Assembly: GCA_964508715.1 (NCBI GenBank)
Contig: CAZDUX010000010.1
Span: 65,209-129,208, forward strand
Length of the DNA: 64,000 bases
Direction of reading: 5' to 3'
Source of the DNA: JAKALX01 sp964508715
GTDB lineage: Bacteria > Chloroflexota > Dehalococcoidia > Tepidiformales > Tepidiformaceae
In this document: piece by piece, positions 43,501-51,401 of the stretch
Numbering within the stretch: the stretch's first letter is position 1
How the letters are laid out: each line of letters starts with the position of its first letter
Translations under genes and position numbers: made by a program
The notes under the pieces: model-generated
Seen by the model: the letters and a program-made list of their open reading frames with translations, nothing else
Told to the model about the DNA's origin: nothing
The model's database searches: none

Positions 43501-45409
43501 CGGGCTCTCCCTGGAACGAACCAAAGGACTGCCACGGCGTTGCATCCGTTGCATCGGCAGGGCCGTCCGCTTCGCCGGTTGCGGGCCCGGGCGGCGAGTC
43601 GGGCCATTGCCACATGGTCGTTGGCACAGAAGCGGCATCCTCGGGCTCCTCGACCCAGCTGTTTCCCAGGTCGGCTGCCCCTGCATCGAGCGAGTCAGCC
43701 GCAAGCGAAGCAGTACCCAGGTCCCCGGCCGGAGCGTCCTCGTCGACTGCAAACCAGTCTGGCGTAGCCTCGTCAAGGGTGGCCTTCCGCGGCGCTGGAA
43801 CTTCCTCATTGCGACCAAACAGGCGGCCCAGGAATCCACGCTTTCGCGCTCCCGGCGGTTCCATCGGGGCCATTGTGGCCGAAGGTTCGGGATCCAGGGA
43901 TCCAAAGATCGAGAGGTCAGGTTCTACAGGCTGGGCCGGCGGTGGCATATCGAAGGCCGCGGCTACGGTCAGGCCGGCCTCCGCATCATTTTTGAGGGTG
44001 GCCGCAGCCGGCTCAATGATGGATTCGCCGTCGCTGAGCACGGTATCCACGGACTCGAGCGGATTGGCGGGCACCTCCTCGGCGGAGAGCGGGGCCATCC
44101 GGTCGTCGCCCGCCTCACGGAACTCGATGGCTTCCGCACGCTCATCCGACTCCCAGTCGAATGGCTTCAGGAGTTCCGGAGGTACCTCGCGCGGGCTCGC
44201 CGGGGCTTCGTCGCGCTCCCAGTCGAACGGCTCGAGGAGTTCGGCGCGAACAGGGAGCGGCGGCTCATTCCCGGCGCCAGGGTCATCTTCATCATCACCG
44301 GCGAGGATCCGACGGGGATGTTCATCTTCATCTATGACAGGGCCCTTCTCGAGCCATGCCCGCATGGCAGCAAGGCCTTCCGGCTGGATGTCCCCGGGTT
44401 CATCGGGAGTCTCATCGCCGTCCCCGGGAGGACGCTGCTGGCCAGCCTCACCCGGCCTGACATTGAACATCGACTCCCAGCGGCTGGTCGCCGTCCCGGC
44501 GTCCCGATGCATCTCCTCTTCATGCTGCTTCTGGCGCAGAGCGCGGATCTCGGCCCAGCTCTTCGGGCCAACGTCACTGTCATCGTCGTCCGGGGCGAAC
44601 ACAACGGGAGGGTGCTCACCGTCGGAGGTTGTCTCAGGACTGTCGACGGGGCGGCGCCGTGCCCAGGCAGACATGGCCGCGAGCCCATCGTCCTCATCGC
44701 TTTGGCCGGTGTGACCGACGATACCGCCCCAGCCGGAAGTGGCGGGCTCCGGCTCGTCGAACCTCGGAACCGCACCCGCACCGATGGAGGCATCGTCACT
44801 CAGCATCCCGGCCGCATGCTCCGAGACCTCATCCTCCGCCGGGAGTTCCTCCATGGGCTCGGCGACAGGCGCCCGCGTGGCCCAGGCATGCATGGCCGCG
44901 AGGCCGTCTTCGCTGGCACCGTCGAGACGCTCCTCGGGGTACCGCGGCAGCCCGTCACCTTCATCCGCGTCATCGGCCGGGGTGAAACCCCACTCATCGT
45001 CATCGACACGGGCGGGCGGCTGGACCAGCGTCGCGGGCGGGACGTCGAATGATTCCGTCGACCAGTCGTCGTCATCATCGAGGCCAGGAGCCGGCGGCGA
45101 AGCGAGTTCACCGGGGCGAGCGAGGCGATAGGTGCCACCCGCAGTCTCACGGGCGACAGGCGCCTCCTTCTTGCGGCCAAAGCCGAAGAGGCCGCCCTTT
45201 TTCGCTTCAGGCTCGGGCTTTCGGCGGGCAAATGGGTCACGTTCAGAGCGTTCCGCGGCGTTTTCCAGCACTCGCTGGCGGAGTTCGCGGTTCTTCTGCT
45301 CTTGTCGCTCCCAGGCGCCACTGGGGAGATCGAAATACCAGCTTTCGGAGCCGTCGGCCGAATCGGGGCCGCCACTCTCCGGGCGTTCGCCAGCGTTGTC
45401 CATCTTCAT
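40565..45409 (-). CDS. lepB: Giant signal peptidase I with long acidic repetitive N-terminal extension
   Basis: The C-terminal ~210 residues are a complete type I signal peptidase: one membrane span (SLLALLVFLAV), catalytic Ser in GSSMYPTLQNG (about 1434), catalytic Lys in DLIKRIIALPG (about 1500), and GDNRDNSLDSR. Ahead of it lie about 1,390 residues of acidic, Pro/Ala-rich sequence expected to be disordered and cytoplasmic. This extension repeats GLAAM-x-AW (near 170, 245, 345), PFDWE, and DPW (near 1018, 1103, 1187, 1220), plus a 41-residue tandem repeat around an assembly gap. The frame is open throughout. Usual family length is 180-320 residues. The start is ATG 45409 or 45403. Confidence 0.8.
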   Translation of the reverse strand: MKMDNAGERPESGGPDSADGSESWYFDLPSGAWERQEQKNRELRQRVLENAAERSERDPFARRKPEPEAKKGGLFGFGRKKEAPVARETAGGTYRLARPGELASPPAPGLDDDDDWSTESFDVPPATLVQPPARVDDDEWGFTPADDADEGDGLPRYPEERLDGASEDGLAAMHAWATRAPVAEPMEELPAEDEVSEHAAGMLSDDASIGAGAVPRFDEPEPATSGWGGIVGHTGQSDEDDGLAAMSAWARRRPVDSPETTSDGEHPPVVFAPDDDDSDVGPKSWAEIRALRQKQHEEEMHRDAGTATSRWESMFNVRPGEAGQQRPPGDGDETPDEPGDIQPEGLAAMRAWLEKGPVIDEDEHPRRILAGDDEDDPGAGNEPPLPVRAELLEPFDWERDEAPASPREVPPELLKPFDWESDERAEAIEFREAGDDRMAPLSAEEVPANPLESVDTVLSDGESIIEPAAATLKNDAEAGLTVAAAFDMPPPAQPVEPDLSIFGSLDPEPSATMAPMEPPGARKRGFLGRLFGRNEEVPAPRKATLDEATPDWFAVDEDAPAGDLGTASLAADSLDAGAADLGNSWVEEPEDAASVPTTMWQWPDSPPGPATGEADGPADATDATPWQSFGSFQGEPERIAPMADPQVADTNRVLGGYFEASAPVEEEPLVEPAVAFMEPWEPFGVTGDAPAIEEEPSAEPVNASLEXXXXXXXXXXXXXXXXXXXXXXXXXXXXXXXXXXPAIEEEPSAEPVNASLEGETEETAATTEPWPWASFGVTGDAPAIEEEPSVEPVNTFLESESEQTAAATEPWEPFGTPEPTSDASDDHLIDPLAISGGLDDENATGGWAPEAFDQPVISFAGDDALETAPAEPQPGTAEFEPAFAATGIADARDEEPWAGISAAAAPGPSDREFAEPAALVPGESLEEPTSIHHGAAIADVSGDDAEAGWSWDFNDLEDEHASVEQPLAIDVDDDEFAWAPTDNADGEAPVAAWLAGAGQPGRPARYDGMRADPELDDDPWSALSEAGDEGLPAAPEPLAILGDDTSDEPWAAADMLDAAGDEQDQLEGKGAGETMVPDAERENSAGSDDPGPPHIVPFPQDDPWAEFIARREREVSDEERVAAERWNTVFGTAPQGKSDAEAGDGDQTSADAATAETRHAEVSETGSYDDPRRPMSPPAAGAEQDDPWAAIAAASGYDAATESGMAVYMPGNAETPADDPWQSFTARHQRPATDRPDLADTASAGDPSPAAPWDDDETSLSPDEFIVRAFERKAAEALPEEREPDPIADADADKGVARLLGDEGEDIMRETAASEAGPRSFARMSAWAPQRSGHLVTNPNEAPWESDQPAADDDFTGLGGPSYEPSLNVDVPAPPFPPAAELDGFDPRPVPLAAGQSKTRTWVREVVETSLLALLVFLAVRASFQNFKVDGSSMYPTLQNGQFLIVNKLEYSQVDMEKLSTFLPFVDPGTNPKRNVFHPPQRGDIVVLKDPRKPDTDLIKRIIALPGESVEIVNGRVYINDHLLEEPYIKSPWHDTKSKITIPDGQYYVLGDNRDNSLDSRSSQVGLVPGDLIIGKATLSYWPLERFGLAPNQGGDISSQDGPPRLTAQLVPSH
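43021..43440 (-). repeat. 41-residue (123-bp) tandem repeat in the lepB extension, with assembly gap
   Basis: Each unit runs PAIEEEPSAEPVNASLEG... to EPWPWASFGVTGDA. Equivalent points at 43061 and 43184 are 123 bp apart. The next copy on the other side of the gap is at 43337, 153 bp further. 43191-43290 is 100 N, and both gap edges carry the same repeat, so assembly collapsed here and the true copy number is unknown. Confidence 0.9.
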
Positions 45410-45489
45410 CAGCGTACCATGCCTCCCAGGCCCTCCGTCCGTCGTTGCACGTATCGCCCTTTACATCAGGTTCTCCTACCCTCGCACGC

Positions 45490-46107
45490 ATGAACGAGGG
45501 AGGCCGCACCACAGACGAGCAGTTGGTCTCTCTTTCAAGGGACGGCTCGCTGGATGCGTTCAACAGCCTTGTTGAGCGCTACCAGTCGGCGGTCTACACC
45601 CTCTGTTTGCGGCTGCTCGGAAACGCCGAGGCGGCGGAGGACGCCACCCAGGAGACGTTCCTTTCGGCCTACCGCGCCCTTCATTCATTCGCTGGAAGCA
45701 ACCTCCGCAGCTGGCTGCTGCGGATCGCCGCGAACGAAAGCAAGGACGAGTTGCGGCGTCGCAAACGGAAGGATGTGGCCGGATCCCTCAATGAAATCTT
45801 CGACGCTATGGACGCTCCCATTGAGATCCCCGGCGGTGATCCTTCTGGCGAAGTTGTCGTTGAGCAGCGGGAGTTGGCCGCAGCACTCCAGGCAGCGCTG
45901 CTCAGCATCCCCTTCGACCAACGCCGGGCCGTGCTGCTCTGCGACTACTACGGCTTTCACTACGAGGAAGTGGCGGCCATGACCAACTCATCCATTGGGA
46001 CGGTGAAGTCGCGTATTCACCGCGGGCGGGAACGGCTTCGCCAGATCCTTACCGGGAGGCCGGAACTTTTCGGCGACCGGGCACGTTTGGAAGGACGAGA
46101 GGGGTAA
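45490..46107 (+). CDS. ECF RNA polymerase sigma factor
   Basis: The 205-residue sigma-70 group IV factor has region 2 (about residues 20-85: FNSLVERYQSAVYTLCLRLLGN, DATQETFLSAYRAL) and region 4 (about 140-195: LSIPFDQRRAVLLCDYYGFHYEEVAAM, SIGTVKSRIHRGRERLR). It directs polymerase to stress or envelope promoters. The next gene encodes its likely anti-sigma factor. The ATG lies 7 nt after TACCCT, a weak leaderless-type box. It is divergent from lepB, 80 nt away. Confidence 0.92.
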   Translation: MNEGGRTTDEQLVSLSRDGSLDAFNSLVERYQSAVYTLCLRLLGNAEAAEDATQETFLSAYRALHSFAGSNLRSWLLRIAANESKDELRRRKRKDVAGSLNEIFDAMDAPIEIPGGDPSGEVVVEQRELAAALQAALLSIPFDQRRAVLLCDYYGFHYEEVAAMTNSSIGTVKSRIHRGRERLRQILTGRPELFGDRARLEGREG

Positions 46108-46110
46108 TCG

Positions 46111-46902
46111 ATGAGACTCGGGTGGCCGCCTGGACCCCATCGGCGATGGCAAGGAGCCGCAAGCGCCTATATCGATGGCGAGCTTGGCGGCCGGGCGTTG
46201 AGGGATTTCGAATTACACCTCGCACAGTGCGCGGTCTGCCGTGAACAGGTTGCCGGTCTCCGCCAGGCGAGCGCACTCATCGCGGCATTGCCGGAGGTTG
46301 CGGCGCCGCGGTCGTTCAGGCTCACGCCGGCGATGGTAGAACAATCCGCCCGGCCGCAGGCGAGTGGCTCACCATCGTGGCTGTTCCGCGGGGCGGCAGT
46401 CGTCTCGGGAGCCGCGCTGATCGCACTCATCTCCGTCGTTGCCATCGATCTCTCATCTCCGGGCGAAGAGACGGTGTCACTTGCCGCCCCGGCCTCCGGG
46501 AACGGGGCGTTCTCAAATAGTGCCAGCGGGGTGGGCGGCGTAAACACCGAGGGGCAGGCAGCACCGCCAGCCGCCCCGGCATCCACGCCTGCACCGAAGG
46601 GAATCGCGGTGCCGGAAATCGGTGGCACGGGTGCACAGTCCGTTCCATCCACGGCGCCTGGCTCGATTCACCCGGAGGCACTGGGAACCCGGGCAGCGGA
46701 CGCGGCAGGCGCACCATCCCCCGGCAGCAAGACGGATAGAGTGCCCCACCGGCCGGCGGATGAGGCGGTTCCCTCGCTGGCATCACGAAACGAGGGCGAT
46801 ACCCCAACCGCTTATCGTGCACTCCAAGCTGGCCTCGCGGTCATCGCTCTTGGCGCAGCCGCGGGGGCAGTTGTGACCTACAAACGAAAGGGAAGGTCCT
46901 AA
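46111..46902 (+). CDS. Anti-sigma factor with zinc-finger (ZAS) domain
   Basis: The 263-residue membrane protein begins with a ZAS domain: AYIDGELGGRALRDFELHLAQCAVCREQV, where H-x3-C-x2-C binds zinc and the sigma factor (residues 18-46). Two hydrophobic segments (about 92-112 and 238-255) flank a Pro/Ala/Gly-rich outer region. It starts 3 nt after the sigma gene. It is expected to hold the sigma factor at the membrane until an envelope signal releases it. Confidence 0.88.
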   Translation: MRLGWPPGPHRRWQGAASAYIDGELGGRALRDFELHLAQCAVCREQVAGLRQASALIAALPEVAAPRSFRLTPAMVEQSARPQASGSPSWLFRGAAVVSGAALIALISVVAIDLSSPGEETVSLAAPASGNGAFSNSASGVGGVNTEGQAAPPAAPASTPAPKGIAVPEIGGTGAQSVPSTAPGSIHPEALGTRAADAAGAPSPGSKTDRVPHRPADEAVPSLASRNEGDTPTAYRALQAGLAVIALGAAAGAVVTYKRKGRS

Positions 46903-46903
46903 G

Positions 46904-47641
46904 ATGCGAACAAGGTGGTTACTCCTGGCGGCCGCCGCTCTCCCCGCGGCCGTCCTATTCAGCGCATGCGACGAAGGGGACACAATCGTGAACAGTCAGG
47001 CGGCTGACCAGACGGGCATCGTCGTTACAGGCCATGGCGAGATAGAAGCACCAGCCGACACGGCGTACCTGGACATCGGTATCCAGCTAACAGCGACCAA
47101 TGTGGCTGATGCGCGCAACCAGGCGGCCAAGGCCGCCGACGCCGTCATCTCATCGATCAAGAAGAACGGTGTGGACGACAAGGACATCAAGACGATCGGG
47201 CTTTCGATTCAGCCGCAGTACACCTACCTGAAAGACCAGGAGCCAAAGATCACCGGGTATACGGTGACGAACACGGTAGAGGCGAAGATCCGGAAGCTCG
47301 AGAACGTCAGCAAGATCGTCGATGACGCAACGGCTGCAGGCGGCGACGCAAGCCGGCTGAACAGCATCCGCTTCGCGATTGACGATAACTCGAAGGTGCT
47401 CTCGCAGGCACGCGAGGCGGCGATGAAGGACGCCCGGGCGAAGGCTGACGAACTCGCGAGGCTCGGCGATGTCACGATCGGCAAGCCAGTCATGATCAGC
47501 GAAGGCACCCAGAGTTCGCCGCCCATCGCGTATGCCGTCCCCGCGGCGCGGGATGTGTCTGCCGCCGGCGCGGCGACTCCCATCCAGTCCGGTTCGCAGA
47601 AGGTGACGGTGGATGTGCAGGTCCGCTGGAGTCTGAAGTAG
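46904..47641 (+). CDS. SIMPL-domain (DUF541) lipoprotein
   Basis: The 245-residue protein has a signal peptide ending in the lipobox LFSAC (Cys 21) and a SIMPL/DUF541 domain (about residues 38-244; IVVTGHGEIEAPADTAYLDIG, GYTVTNTVEAKIR). Bacterial relatives form periplasmic oligomers linked to oxidative and envelope stress. It begins 1 nt after the anti-sigma stop, so it may be a sensor or target of this sigma system. Confidence 0.9.
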   Translation: MRTRWLLLAAAALPAAVLFSACDEGDTIVNSQAADQTGIVVTGHGEIEAPADTAYLDIGIQLTATNVADARNQAAKAADAVISSIKKNGVDDKDIKTIGLSIQPQYTYLKDQEPKITGYTVTNTVEAKIRKLENVSKIVDDATAAGGDASRLNSIRFAIDDNSKVLSQAREAAMKDARAKADELARLGDVTIGKPVMISEGTQSSPPIAYAVPAARDVSAAGAATPIQSGSQKVTVDVQVRWSLK

Positions 47642-47682
47642 AAGCGGCTCGTGACGTTACCCGGCGGAGCGACACACTCACA

Positions 47683-47719
47683 TCAGCCCGGTCGCCATAC
47701 GCAGACGCAACCGGGCTGA
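47683..47719. terminator. Hairpin between convergent genes
   Basis: A 10-bp perfect stem TCAGCCCGGT (47683-47692) / ACCGGGCTGA (47710-47719) lies between the SIMPL gene and the leftward SHOCT gene. It could terminate from both sides; no strong U tract. Confidence 0.55.
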
Positions 47720-47783
47720 CTCTCCACCAACGCCGGGAGGGAGTCGCTGGTCTGCCCCGGTGGATTCGCCAGGGAGAGCAGGT

Positions 47784-48059
47784 TCAGGAAAGCCGCCGGG
47801 TCATCCGCTCGAACTCCTCCTCGGTGATCTCGCCGCGAGCGAAGCGTTCGCGGACGATCTGGAGAGCCGAATCAGCTGCTGGCGGAGGAGGATTGAGCGG
47901 CCGCCGGCCGGCCCATCGGACGAGCCCGAAGATGAGCGCGGCGAGTACCGCGCAGAACGCGGCCACCATCAGCGCCGTCAGGAGCCAGCCACCCCAGCCC
48001 CAGTTCATATGATCGCCACGTCCGCCATGGGCGATCGCCAGCAAAAGGATAGTGTTCAT
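47784..48059 (-). CDS. SHOCT-domain membrane protein
   Basis: The 91-residue protein has one membrane span (WLLTALMVAAFCAVLAALIF), a short proline linker, and a C-terminal SHOCT motif ALQIVRERFARGEITEEEFE. SHOCT is a short oligomerisation motif. The ATG 48059 is preceded by GGAGG at 7 nt. It is divergent from the TetR gene. The role is unknown. Confidence 0.85.
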   Translation of the reverse strand: MNTILLLAIAHGGRGDHMNWGWGGWLLTALMVAAFCAVLAALIFGLVRWAGRRPLNPPPPAADSALQIVRERFARGEITEEEFERMTRRLS

Positions 48060-48135
48060 GAGCGGGCCTCCACGGTCACCGGGACCAGCATCGCGCGGCA
48101 CGGGCGGCGCGTCAGGGTGCGAACGGGGACGCGCC

Positions 48136-48834
48136 ATGCGGCCCACTCGGCCCTGTGACACTATTGCCGGTGCCGATGTCAGCGTCTCAGAATGCCGTGT
48201 GGACTCGACGGGTGGCGCTCCTGAGAAGGCGGGGAAGGTCGACGGGCGGCGGGCATGGCGTGAGCGGAACCGGCTGGCGGTCGTCGACGCGTTGCTCGAT
48301 TTCTATGCAGAGGGGAACCTGCGGCCCGGCGCGGAAGAGGTCGCAAAGCGCTCGGGGGTGTCGCGGCGGTCGTTCTTTCGCTACTTCGCCGATCGCGATG
48401 ACCTGGACCAGGCGGCGTTTGCACGGCACCTGGAGCGTGTGCGGGAGTTCGTCGAACTGCCGCGAATTGGTGAAGGGCCGCTGAACGCGCGGATCGATGC
48501 CATCGTTGCGCAGCGCATGCGGCTCTTCACCCGGATTCGCGGAGCAGCCAGGGTCGCCCGGATTCGGGCGCCATTCTATGCCGTGCTTTCCGAGGCCCTG
48601 CAACAGAACCTGCGGCAGCTCGGCCGGCAGGTGGAGCGCCAGTTTGAGCCGGAGCTCGCCGCGATGCAGCCGGGAGAACGGCCTGAGGCCCTGGCTGTGG
48701 CCGATACCCTGTGTGCATTCGAGACCTACGACTTCCTGCACGCTCGAGGTCTGGACGACACCGCCGTTGCGGCGGCCCTCCAGCACGGCCTGAGGGCACT
48801 CTTTCAGGGAATAGGGCATGAAGTTGGCGCTTGA
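48136..48834 (+). CDS. TetR-family transcriptional regulator
   Basis: The N-terminal helix-turn-helix is GAEEVAKRSGVSRRSFFRYFADRDDL, typical of TetR. A helical ligand domain follows to the C-terminus. Start choice is uncertain: ATG 48136 gives 232 residues, GTG 48199 gives 211. It may control the divergent SHOCT gene or the MBL-DinB operon downstream. The ligand is unknown. Confidence 0.85.
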   Translation: MRPTRPCDTIAGADVSVSECRVDSTGGAPEKAGKVDGRRAWRERNRLAVVDALLDFYAEGNLRPGAEEVAKRSGVSRRSFFRYFADRDDLDQAAFARHLERVREFVELPRIGEGPLNARIDAIVAQRMRLFTRIRGAARVARIRAPFYAVLSEALQQNLRQLGRQVERQFEPELAAMQPGERPEALAVADTLCAFETYDFLHARGLDDTAVAAALQHGLRALFQGIGHEVGA

Positions 48835-48848
48835 AGTGCCAACAGTTG

Positions 48849-48877
48849 TTGACAGGGCCACCCGCGCCTCCTACCGT
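48849..48877 (+). promoter_or_regulatory. Promoter of the MBL-DinB operon
   Basis: A perfect TTGACA (48849-48854) and TACCGT (48872-48877) are 17 nt apart. The transcript would start near 48884. Confidence 0.6.
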
Positions 48878-48889
48878 TAGCCCTCGCCC

Positions 48890-48914
48890 GGCAGCCACGG
48901 CCTCCGTGGCTGCC
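48890..48914 (+). other. 5'-leader hairpin before MBL gene
   Basis: A perfect 11-bp stem GGCAGCCACGG (48890-48900) / CCGTGGCTGCC (48904-48914) with a 3-nt loop lies in the predicted leader, 28 nt before the start codon. There is no U tract, so it is more likely an mRNA stability or translation element than a terminator. Confidence 0.6.
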
Positions 48915-48942
48915 ACGCATGGGAATCGCGAGGAGACGCAGC

Positions 48943-49845
48943 ATGCCAGATTCGATGGAGATTGTTTTCCTGGGGACGGGCAGCCCCCTCCAGAGTGCCG
49001 ATCGTTGCGGCGCCGGGAATGTCATCAGCGCGGGCGGGACCAACGTGCTCGTCGACTGCGGCTGGGGCGCGTCACGGAGGCTGCGGCCCTCCGGGGTGGT
49101 GCCATCGAGCATCGATGTTGCCATCTTCACGCACATGCACACCGACCACATGACCGACTTCCCGGACTTCCTCTTCCAGCGCTGGACATCCGGTTCGGCA
49201 ACACCGCTGCGGGTGTTCGGGCCAGACGGGACACAGGAGATGGTGGATGGCTTCCTCATGGCTCTGCGCAGGGATATCGGTTTCCGGCAGAAGCACCATG
49301 GCGACAAGCTGCACCCGGACGGCATCAAGGTGGAAGTCGCGGAAGTGCCAGTCTCCAGGACACCACTGGCGTTCCTGGAGGTAGGTGGAATCGCCTTCGA
49401 AGCGTTCGAGGTCGATCATTTTCCGGTTGTCCCGGCTTTTGGTTACCGGGTCACGCATGGTGGGTTGACTGCGGTGCTCTCGGGCGACACGTCGTTTTGC
49501 GAATCGCTGGCCGCAGCATCGCAAGGCGCCGACATGCTGGTCTGCGAAGCGATGAGTGCGCCGCTCCTCGCGCAGGTCCAATCGATGCTCCGGGGCGTGG
49601 GCCGCGGCAGGGAGGCAGACCTGTTGGACGATGTGCCGACCTACCACATCGCCACGGACGACATAGCGGGACTGGCGAAGCGCGCAGGTGTTGGCGAACT
49701 GGTCCTCTCGCACATCATTCCGCCGATTCCGAACGACACGGAACGCGAGGGCGAGTTCATGCAGGGTATGAGTGCCGTCTACGGCGGACCGATTCGCGTG
49801 GCCCGTGATATGCAGCGTATCGCTGTGACAAAACGAGGCGCCTGA
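48943..49845 (+). CDS. Metallo-beta-lactamase fold hydrolase (RNase Z/arylsulfatase-like)
   Basis: The 300-residue enzyme has the MBL motif THMHTDHMTD (about residues 63-72), an early IVFLGTGSPL strand and later metal ligands in SGDTSF (about 181) and LSHIIPP (about 256). Its closest shape is the RNase Z/AtsA group, which cleaves phosphodiesters or sulfate esters. GGAGA precedes ATG 48943. It overlaps the DinB gene by 1 nt. Confidence 0.85.
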   Translation: MPDSMEIVFLGTGSPLQSADRCGAGNVISAGGTNVLVDCGWGASRRLRPSGVVPSSIDVAIFTHMHTDHMTDFPDFLFQRWTSGSATPLRVFGPDGTQEMVDGFLMALRRDIGFRQKHHGDKLHPDGIKVEVAEVPVSRTPLAFLEVGGIAFEAFEVDHFPVVPAFGYRVTHGGLTAVLSGDTSFCESLAAASQGADMLVCEAMSAPLLAQVQSMLRGVGRGREADLLDDVPTYHIATDDIAGLAKRAGVGELVLSHIIPPIPNDTEREGEFMQGMSAVYGGPIRVARDMQRIAVTKRGA

Positions 49846-50423
49846 TGCCGTACGAAGAGATGTTCCTGGGATCGCTGAAAAACCGGATCCGGGCGATGAA
49901 TGTCCTCTGGGAGCGGGCCGTGAGTGACCTGACACTGGAGCAGATGAACCACCACGAACGGGCGGGGGTTCTGCCGCTGGCGTTCAGCTTCAGCCACTAC
50001 ATTCGGGCGCAGGACCAGTCCATCAGTGGGCCATTCTTGCGGGAACCACCACTCTGGGTGAGCGGCGGGTGGCCGGCAAAGATCGGTGTGAGCGTCGACT
50101 CGTTCGGCCGCGAAGAGACGGTGGCGGAGATGGAGCAGCTCACGTTTGAAGATATCGACGCATGGCGGGCGTACCAGGCCGGGGTAATTGCCCGGACCAA
50201 CACGCTGCTCCCATCAGTAACAGCGGAGCAACTCGCCGAAGTTCTCCTGCCGAAACTGCCACCGAACATGCAGAACATCTTCTGTGGGATCGTGATCGGG
50301 GCAAACGCCCCGCTGCGGAAGCTCGAGGTGCTGGAGTGCTTCATCTATCAGCACGGACTTCGCCACATGGGCGAAATCGAGCACGGCCGGGCACTTGTCG
50401 GTCTCGGCGGCATGACGAGTTAG
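49845..50423 (+). CDS. DinB-like four-helix protein
   Basis: The 192-residue protein fits the DinB/YfiT-like metal-binding four-helix bundle: histidines in FSFSHYIRAQD (about residue 51) and YQHGLRHMGEIEHGR (about 169-183) could form the metal triad. Relatives include thiol-dependent transferases. It is translationally coupled to the MBL hydrolase (TGATG overlap), so they may act on one pathway. Confidence 0.75.
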   Translation: MPYEEMFLGSLKNRIRAMNVLWERAVSDLTLEQMNHHERAGVLPLAFSFSHYIRAQDQSISGPFLREPPLWVSGGWPAKIGVSVDSFGREETVAEMEQLTFEDIDAWRAYQAGVIARTNTLLPSVTAEQLAEVLLPKLPPNMQNIFCGIVIGANAPLRKLEVLECFIYQHGLRHMGEIEHGRALVGLGGMTS

Positions 50424-50449
50424 AGCCGAGCAGTCCAACGTGCTCACCA

Positions 50450-50480
50450 CCAGGGGTCCCCGTTTGACGGGGGCCCCTGG
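50450..50480. terminator. Bidirectional terminator
   Basis: CCAGGGGTCCCCG (50450-50462) pairs with CGGGGGCCCCTGG (50468-50480), 13 bp with one wobble and a 5-nt loop. It lies between convergent genes. Confidence 0.75.
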
Positions 50481-50500
50481 CGTATCGACTCTGCGGTGTG

Positions 50501-51184
50501 CTAGCGCGACCGGCGGCTGTACCCGAGGCCAAGCAGGCCGAACCCGGTGCTCGCAATTGCGAGGGCGATGAGGAGAAGCCCGCTGTTGGCACCCGAATCG
50601 GTCCCGCCGGTATCGCCGGAGCCCGTAACCGGCGGGACAACCGTCACGGTCGGTTTGGGGGCAATGGGCGTGGCACTCGCCAGCGGGGGCGTGGTGGGGG
50701 TTGGCGGAGCAACCGTGGGTGTTGGCGGCGGAACCTGGCCAATGGTGAAGTGAACGGCTGCGTGAACGCAGGTCCGGTTCTCCTGGGCAACGAGGATCCA
50801 GTAGACCCCGTCCGGCGCCTGCGGGACGGTGAAGTTGAGGTAGGCCTCGCCGTTTGCACCGACAGTGCCCTGTGCGACCACCGGGTCACCGGCTGAGCGG
50901 AAAATGGCGTTGACCGCCTGATCTGGCAGGAAGTTCCAGATGTGCAACTGGGCGGTGCTGCCACCCGGGCCCTTGTTGGGGGACACGGAGACCTGTGGCT
51001 GATAGTCAGCCACACCCGCCTGGATCAGCGGCTCGGCAGTGGAGCATGGCTCCGGCGGGGCGGCTGAGGCCGTGCGCGGCGACAGTGCCACGACACCAGC
51101 CGCAAACACTGCCAGGAGGAACGTGAGGGTGGTAATCCCTGCCAGGGCTGCGAGTGAGCGGCCCGGCGCTTCTTTCCATTTCAT
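50501..51184 (-). CDS. Secreted surface protein with C-terminal anchor
   Basis: The 227-residue protein has a signal peptide (residues 1-42), a beta-sandwich-like domain (about 60-150; KGPGGSTAQLHIWNFLPDQ), a Pro/Thr-rich stalk, and a tail of PPVTG, a hydrophobic helix and SRRSR. The tail has the layout of a sortase signal with P-x-T-G. Otherwise it is simply membrane-anchored. GGAGAG precedes ATG 51184. The function is unknown. Confidence 0.7.
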   Translation of the reverse strand: MKWKEAPGRSLAALAGITTLTFLLAVFAAGVVALSPRTASAAPPEPCSTAEPLIQAGVADYQPQVSVSPNKGPGGSTAQLHIWNFLPDQAVNAIFRSAGDPVVAQGTVGANGEAYLNFTVPQAPDGVYWILVAQENRTCVHAAVHFTIGQVPPPTPTVAPPTPTTPPLASATPIAPKPTVTVVPPVTGSGDTGGTDSGANSGLLLIALAIASTGFGLLGLGYSRRSR

Positions 51185-51401
51185 TGACGTCTCTCCAACG
51201 TTTGTTTTGCCACCATGCGTATCTTTACCCCAAATTTCATTGAAATGCGAGAGGGCAGGACGCCTCAGATCCATTCAGGACGGGGGTTTTGCCTGAGACG
51301 GAGCAATATTGACCCTGAATTCGGGCCCTCACCCCGACCAGGTGGACCACGTTCTGCGTCCGAGTGGCACCGAAACGGGCCGGACCCTAAGCTTGCACCC
51401 C

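Noticed and set aside
42929..45052. Long plus-strand open frame (about 700 codons) opposite lepB
   Set aside because: It mirrors the low-stop, GC-rich lepB frame. Protein-level motifs (GLAAM-x-AW, DPW, PFDWE) repeat only on the minus strand, and the plus-strand translation resembles no family.
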